From Strongylocentrotus droebachiensis (taxonomy: Eukaryota > Echinodermata > Echinoidea > Camarodonta > Strongylocentrotidae), in contig JAVYIG010000907.1 in assembly GCA_035222895.1 (NCBI GenBank), forward strand, positions 1-64,000: a stretch of DNA of 64,000 nt. Direction: 5' to 3'. The translations under genes were made by a program, and so were the position numbers. Of this stretch, positions 58,909-64,000 are shown in pieces. The notes beneath the pieces were generated by a model. The model did not search any database. It saw nothing but the letters and a program-made list of their open reading frames with translations, and was not told the DNA's origin. Each line of letters opens with the position of its first letter. Within the stretch, counting starts at the first letter, position 1.

Positions 58909-59314
58909 TTAAAGGTAAAGACCAGTTATGGTCATGCGATTGCATTGTGAAAGAAACGTTGTGGAATCGATCAGAAGGGTTGATCATCTAGCATATAAGT
59001 ACTGGTGTCTACTGCAAGGTTCTGGAATCATCAAAATGGTAAGAAATTTGGCCCAGTCTTCGTAAAGTTACAAGCACTGTACACAGAAAGATGTATATGG
59101 GACTATACGCACACTGACGCGACACGTGCGTTTATCTCTCACAGACCATGTAGATAAACTAATTTACCAAATATATCAATTAGTAGGCGGTTTCCCGGCA
59201 AAATTATTATCATCATGTATTAGTCAAAACATATTCTTTCACATGATTGGTAATAAGAGCTTCCATTTCATTTTTTGAAATTGGGGCGTTTCCAATACTG
59301 GTCTTTACCTTTAA
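58909..59314. mobile_element. MITE family A, copy 1 (TTAA-flanked)
   Basis: 406 bp between TTAA (58909) and TTAA (59314). Ends AGGTAAAGACCAGT and ACTGGTCTTTACCT are perfect inverted repeats. It is the best-preserved copy and defines the family. No coding capacity. Confidence 0.9.
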
Positions 59315-59527
59315 GTCAGGTGGCTCGTTAATTGAGTGTTGCGTGTCAATCCGAACCATCATGTGGTCAGTAGAGACTTATGTCAAAGAATTCATCCACG
59401 AGTGACCACATGATTACAATTCGACCACTGTCCTTTGAAAAGGTCCGCTGTTAGATGATTGAGATCTTAGTTAGATGTGGACATACTTGACGAGAATAGT
59501 ACACAAGTCCCCCAAGGGTTGTTTTCT

Positions 59528-59680
59528 AGAGAGAAAGAGAGATGCAGATAAGAGGCAGGGAAGGAAGGAGATAAAGAGAGAGAGAGAGGGAGAGAGAGAG
59601 GGAGGGGGAGGGAGAGAGAGAGAGAGAGAGACGGGGTGGGGGGTAGAGAAAGACTGAAAGAGAGACATCAAGAGAGAGAG
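59528..59680. repeat. GA microsatellite
   Basis: (GA)n with GGGA interruptions. Frames on both strands are low complexity. 59681-60291 shows no other feature apart from a G run near 60000. Confidence 0.9.
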
Positions 59681-60291
59681 AAAACGTGTCGAGAAGGCCT
59701 GCAAAAATTCAGGTGGCATATCAGTTGTGTGTTGAGTGTCATCTGAACAAACCTTGACGACTGTGGTCAGTTGGAACACATGTCAAGTACTCTTCCAAAC
59801 TCGACCACAGAAAATAAAGAGCGCTAAGTGAACCGTCCTGTAAAAAAAAGTGTTAAGCTATTATGCGGGCACCTGCCAGGGGTGCCTGAAGGCAAATCTC
59901 ATTTATTAGGACGGTCTCTTAGTGACTGCTGAACATACAAACTTTATCGTGGTATGTAGGGGCGTCACTTGGACAGTTCAAATAAAGTGAGTAGTGGGGT
60001 GGGGGGGGGGGGGGGGTGTACGGACAAATATTGGCAGGTATGTAACAAACGAATCATTCCTAGAAATATCACACTTTAAAGTGAATCCATCATTATTAGA
60101 TGGGCTGAACAAATACACTACCACCGGACGACGAATTATCATAAGACCACAGATAGATGGTAAAATATTGAAGAAATTATAATTGGATTCATGCTGGCAA
60201 GAGCAAAATTGCTGACATTGATTTTGAATGGAGAGTAAAGGTCTCCACACCACCCTTCTAGCGGTCGATGCTTCTGGCGATACGAAGACCA

Positions 60292-60440
60292 GGGGGGCGT
60301 TTCACAAAACTTGTCATCAGTGACAATTGACAGTTTTTGTGATAAGCTACTGAAATCCTTGTTTCTGATTGGTGATCAGCAGATTTGTCACTGATTTTTA
60401 GTCATTTGTTATTGGAAAAAGGCTTTGTGAAACGGGTCCC
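60292..60440. mobile_element. Short MITE (GGGCGTTTCACAAA ends)
   Basis: About 149 bp. gggggcgtttcacaaaac on the left and tttgtgaaacgggtccc on the right are inverted. Inner gtgacaattgac/tgtcactgat pair partly. The ends recall family C (GTTTCACAAA). Its right end abuts the next MITE within about 2 bp. Confidence 0.78.
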
Positions 60441-60441
60441 A

Positions 60442-60586
60442 GGGCCCCGTCTTATAAAGAGTTGATATATTAATTGCAACTTATTTGCGATTGGTACCGA
60501 TCGCAATTATGTACATAAGAAATAGGGGAATGCAAACTTACGATTGATTGGAGGACTTGTGTTTAACTCTTTATAAGACGGGGTCC
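60442..60586. mobile_element. MITE family D, copy 2
   Basis: 145 bp, gggccccgtcttataaagag and the inverted ctctttataagacggggtcc. The interior is collinear in reverse orientation with 37268-37426 (attgcaacttatttgcgatt; tgattggaggacttg). Confidence 0.87.
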
Positions 60587-62987
60587 TAATGAATTGGACA
60601 AAACATGGGGTTTTACCATAACATTTTAGTTGAAGATGTACTGGAAGATGAACAACATGTTGTTTTCGCTTCCAACTTAGAAAAGGCCTAATTAGTTTAT
60701 CCGATTAGAAGGGGGGAAAAAAGATTTTTGTTGTTGTTGTGGACAAGATGGATTAGATTATGTCCCACGAGTGAAAATTTATTCTTGACGAGAACAAAAT
60801 ATTCAACAATATAAGATAGACGTACAGTTTTTAAAAGTGTTATTTGGGTTTAGTGTTTTTTGAAAATAACAACATAACTAAAACACTCGAGAGAATCAGA
60901 TAACTTAATTGTTGTCCCAGTCGAAATTTGAAGAAAAAAAAGCAATGAATGTAATATAATCGGTAGATCAGAATTATCTGAGGGTCTCCGAAAACTGATT
61001 TAAAACGTTTCTATCTTTATCTGTAATGTGTTAACATACAAAAATAAGCTGATCAAAAGCTTTAGGAATATTTTCTTATTTCCATGCAGGTGAAAATAAA
61101 AGTGTTACGTACAGTATCATATTTCAATTCTTTGTTAAATTCCATTTATGTTTATGCAATTTTTATGGTATTATGTTATGTAAAAAACCTCTTCAACGTA
61201 ATTGAATTGGTTTTTAAGTCTCTTTCCTTCTCTTCCTTTTGCGCTCTCTCCTTCTCTCTTTCTTAAACGCACAATAGAGAACACAAACATAAAATTATAA
61301 TCTCCTTCTAATCACATCTTTAATTTTGTTTCGCCTTTTGTTTTAGTACACGGCTCCTCGTCACAATTTGAAACGTGCTTTTACGTGCTTTTCCCTCTAT
61401 TTTTAGGGTGCTGAAAACAAATTAACCTTTTGCCATTCTTTCTAAATGAAGTATGTGGCCGTTGCCATGGAAAAATAATGCAGGTAGCTAAATAAAACTG
61501 TTTCCAGCTATCCATTTGATTTTCATAAACATGTATCTTCCCGGGTAAATTTTTTCCAATCTCTTTTGCATTCCCTTCCTTAATTTATTGTTCTTCGACT
61601 TCCTCTCTTTTTCATCCATTCATCTTCGACTATCTCTCTATAATCTCTCCCTTCTTTTCACAAGCATTTCTGGCTTCACGCTTGCCTTCCATTTACTGGA
61701 CTCATCCTCATTGTACTCAAGACCATACGGTGGTTCTTAACCATTCGGCGTCACGCCGCTATCGGATTGTTATGGTCAGTACGATGACCTCAAAAGAAGA
61801 AAAAAAATAGTGTTTATACAAAATATAGTTTTTAAGTATTAAATCGGATAAAAAAAATATTAAAAAAAACAGAGGAAGAAGATGAAAAAAAGAAGAAGAA
61901 GAAGATGAAGAAGAAGGAGAAGAAGATACAGATTTCAATAGAAGTCATTAATTATCCCAAGCTAAGAACCACTGGATGTATTTCATAGCACACACAAAAA
62001 GGCACAGGTGGTGATTGCCGAGAAAATTTATACGACTAAAAAACTATTAAGATCTAACCTTCATGAAACAAAAATATTCTTTTGCATCTTCCAATGACGT
62101 ATCTTTATCTGTTATCAAAACTCGAGTGTTTTTTTTCTCTTCTCTTTTGTCTGTTTATCATCATCATCAAATTATTTATTTTCGTGGTCAATAATGGAGT
62201 TTCTGTGTACAAGAATAATATCCAAGGTAACCGACCGAGATCTCGCAGAAGGTAAGCCAAGCACGTGCTCAAAACTGTGTATACTGTGTTTGTCCATGAT
62301 CTAATTAATGGTGCGAAATCGGTGAGCTAAATTGTTGAATTAATATCATCATTTTGTTAATGTTCTTAAAATAAATATAAGCTGATAAATAACTGGAACA
62401 AGTCCGTGACCTGCTAAGTGTTTTGAAAAAGTGAACGAAAGCTTAAATTTATATGATTACCAAATTGAAGATGATATTGAATTTAAAAAAACGATCCAAA
62501 ATGACATTGAACATGAAACTGACTATGGAATCGAAATTAAATGGGCAATAAAACTGAAATAAATTGCATAAATTTAAATGACGGAAAACCAACATATACT
62601 ATGGTATTAAAACACGAGGGTAAAAATATGTGTTTCAACCCCCCCCCCCCCCCCCAAAAAAAAAAAAAATAAAAATAAAAAAAAAATACAAACTACAACA
62701 AACATGTTTCTCAGTGCACTGGTTACACAAAATTTAAAACATAATAATGTAAACAAAAATACATTTGTTGTATTGCATATTGCAGTGATAACACACGAGT
62801 AACCAATTTCTCCACATCTCTAAAGGAATTTGCTAAACTCATCTCTTGATTGTATAGCTATACCATCATTGCACTGTACTGTAATAATATGTTTTCTATC
62901 AGTGTTCGAATCGGTTCTATTATTAGTTACCCGTTTCTCCCGCGGGGGTGCGCGAATCGGAAGCAGGCAGCGTGGCGAGGCGTCCAT
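60587..62987. other. No supported gene
   Basis: AT-rich. A GAA-type purine repeat lies at 61880-61930 and adjoining C and A runs at 62640-62690. No exon, RNA gene or paired inverted ends found. Confidence 0.5.
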
Positions 62988-63665
62988 AGTAACACCTCGC
63001 GCGTTTGATCTCTGATGCACCTTTTTCTTTCGGTTTCCCGCCGATCTAGCGGCATCCCTAAGATAAGTATCGCTCTACCGCGCCTTATCAGATGGTTACG
63101 ATTAAAGGGAATGAGATCACTTTTAGAATAAACTCCTCATGAAATAATTGTTGTGCTCCGTAGTAACACCTCGCGCTTTTGATCTCTGATGCACCTTTTT
63201 GTTTCGGTTTTCCGCCGATTCTAGCGGCATCCCTAAGATAAGTATCACTCTACCGCGCCTTATCAGATAGTTACGGTTAAAGGGAATCATACCACTGTCA
63301 GAATAAACTCCTAATTAAATAATTGTTGTGCTCCGTAGTAACACCTCGCGCGTTTGATCTCCGTACCCCTTTTTCTTTCGGTTTCCCGCCGTTCTAGTGG
63401 CATCCCTAAGATAAGTATCGCTCTACAACGCCTTATTAGATGGTTACGATAAAAGGGAATCATATCACTCTTAGAATAAACTCCTAATGAAATAATTGTT
63501 GTGCTCCGTAGTAACACCTCGCGCGTTTGATCTCAGATGCAACTTTTTCTTTCGGTTTCCCGCCGATCTAGCGGCATCCCTAAGATAAGTATCGCTCTCC
63601 CGCGCTTTATCAGATGGTTACGGTTAAAGGGAGTCACATCACTTTAAATTAATATCCTAATGAAA
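62988..63665. repeat. ~174-bp tandem satellite, about 3.9 copies
   Basis: The marker agtaacacctcgcgc starts at 62988, 63162, 63337 and 63510, spacing 174, 175 and 173 bp. Each unit contains tttcggttt(c/t)ccgccg, agcggcatccctaagataag and ccttatcagatgg, where gataag and cttatc can pair. Units differ by scattered substitutions. The period is close to nucleosome length. No frame persists across units. Confidence 0.93.
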
Positions 63666-64000
63666 TCATTTTTGAAGTGCTGTTTTAATTGTTCTCAACA
63701 TTTTGAACACATTGTCCCCCCTCCCCATGTTTTACGTACTGAGCATGTCACTTTAAGTTTTTTGGTCATTTGCACCACAACATTTTTATTCCAGTACTTC
63801 CCATTTCTTAGTAATGACCCCTTTTCCCACACCGAGTTCTTTCTTTACCCCCACCCCCTCTCTTCCCCTTTCCATCTCTATTTTTGGTTGTAGGTGAATA
63901 GAAACCAAATATTAGCCCCTCACCCCTCCCCCCTTGCAACATGCACAACATGCACATTAATACTCTCTTTTTGGCTAGGACTTAGGACGTTCAGATTGAT
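63666..64000. other. No supported gene
   Basis: A 77-codon plus-strand frame (63660-63893) is pyrimidine-rich and unremarkable. No other structure seen before the window ends. Confidence 0.45.

Overview
The window is a stretch of animal genomic DNA with one multi-exon gene on the minus strand. The rest is introns and flanking sequence, AT-leaning and crowded with small terminal-inverted-repeat elements (MITEs), tRNA-derived SINEs, simple repeats and homopolymer runs. The protein and the repeat style point to a marine invertebrate deuterostome, most likely an echinoderm (sea-urchin-like). That assignment is inference, because no species-diagnostic sequence was recognised.

The gene encodes a class C G-protein-coupled receptor of the metabotropic GABA-B family. 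Fourteen coding exons can be placed between 40774 (most 5' exon seen) and 8184 (stop codon). All splice sites are GT-AG, all phases agree, and together they give an uninterrupted frame of 982 codons plus stop. The signal peptide and the first part of the Venus-flytrap domain are missing and presumably lie beyond 64000 or in exons too short to recognise. The seven-helix domain resembles GABA-B subunit 2, while parts of the ligand-binding domain read more like subunit 1. Two residues that contact GABA in subunit 1 appear to be replaced.

Layout. 1-500: a hAT-like MITE with long poly-G/poly-T runs. 429-9373: an almost perfect 4.47-kb direct tandem duplication whose two units each carry the complete terminal coding exon of the receptor (3711-4526 and 8184-8999). 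9488-15760: C-tail and transmembrane exons. 15.8-23.2 kb: a long intron with MITEs and GA/CT tracts. 23172-27724: lower-lobe exons and a pair of inverted minisatellites. 27.8-40.8 kb: long introns separating the three most 5' exons. 40.8-64 kb: no gene I can support, but several MITEs, purine tracts, one weak candidate exon (43933-44064), one GPCR-like fragment (53676-53768), and a ~174-bp tandem satellite (62988-63665).

The most notable structure outside the gene is the set of non-autonomous elements. Two families (A and B) are flanked by TTAA, the piggyBac-type target. A third (C) shares 'GTGTTTCACAAAG' ends. One B copy ends 7 bp inside an intron, directly after a 5' splice site.
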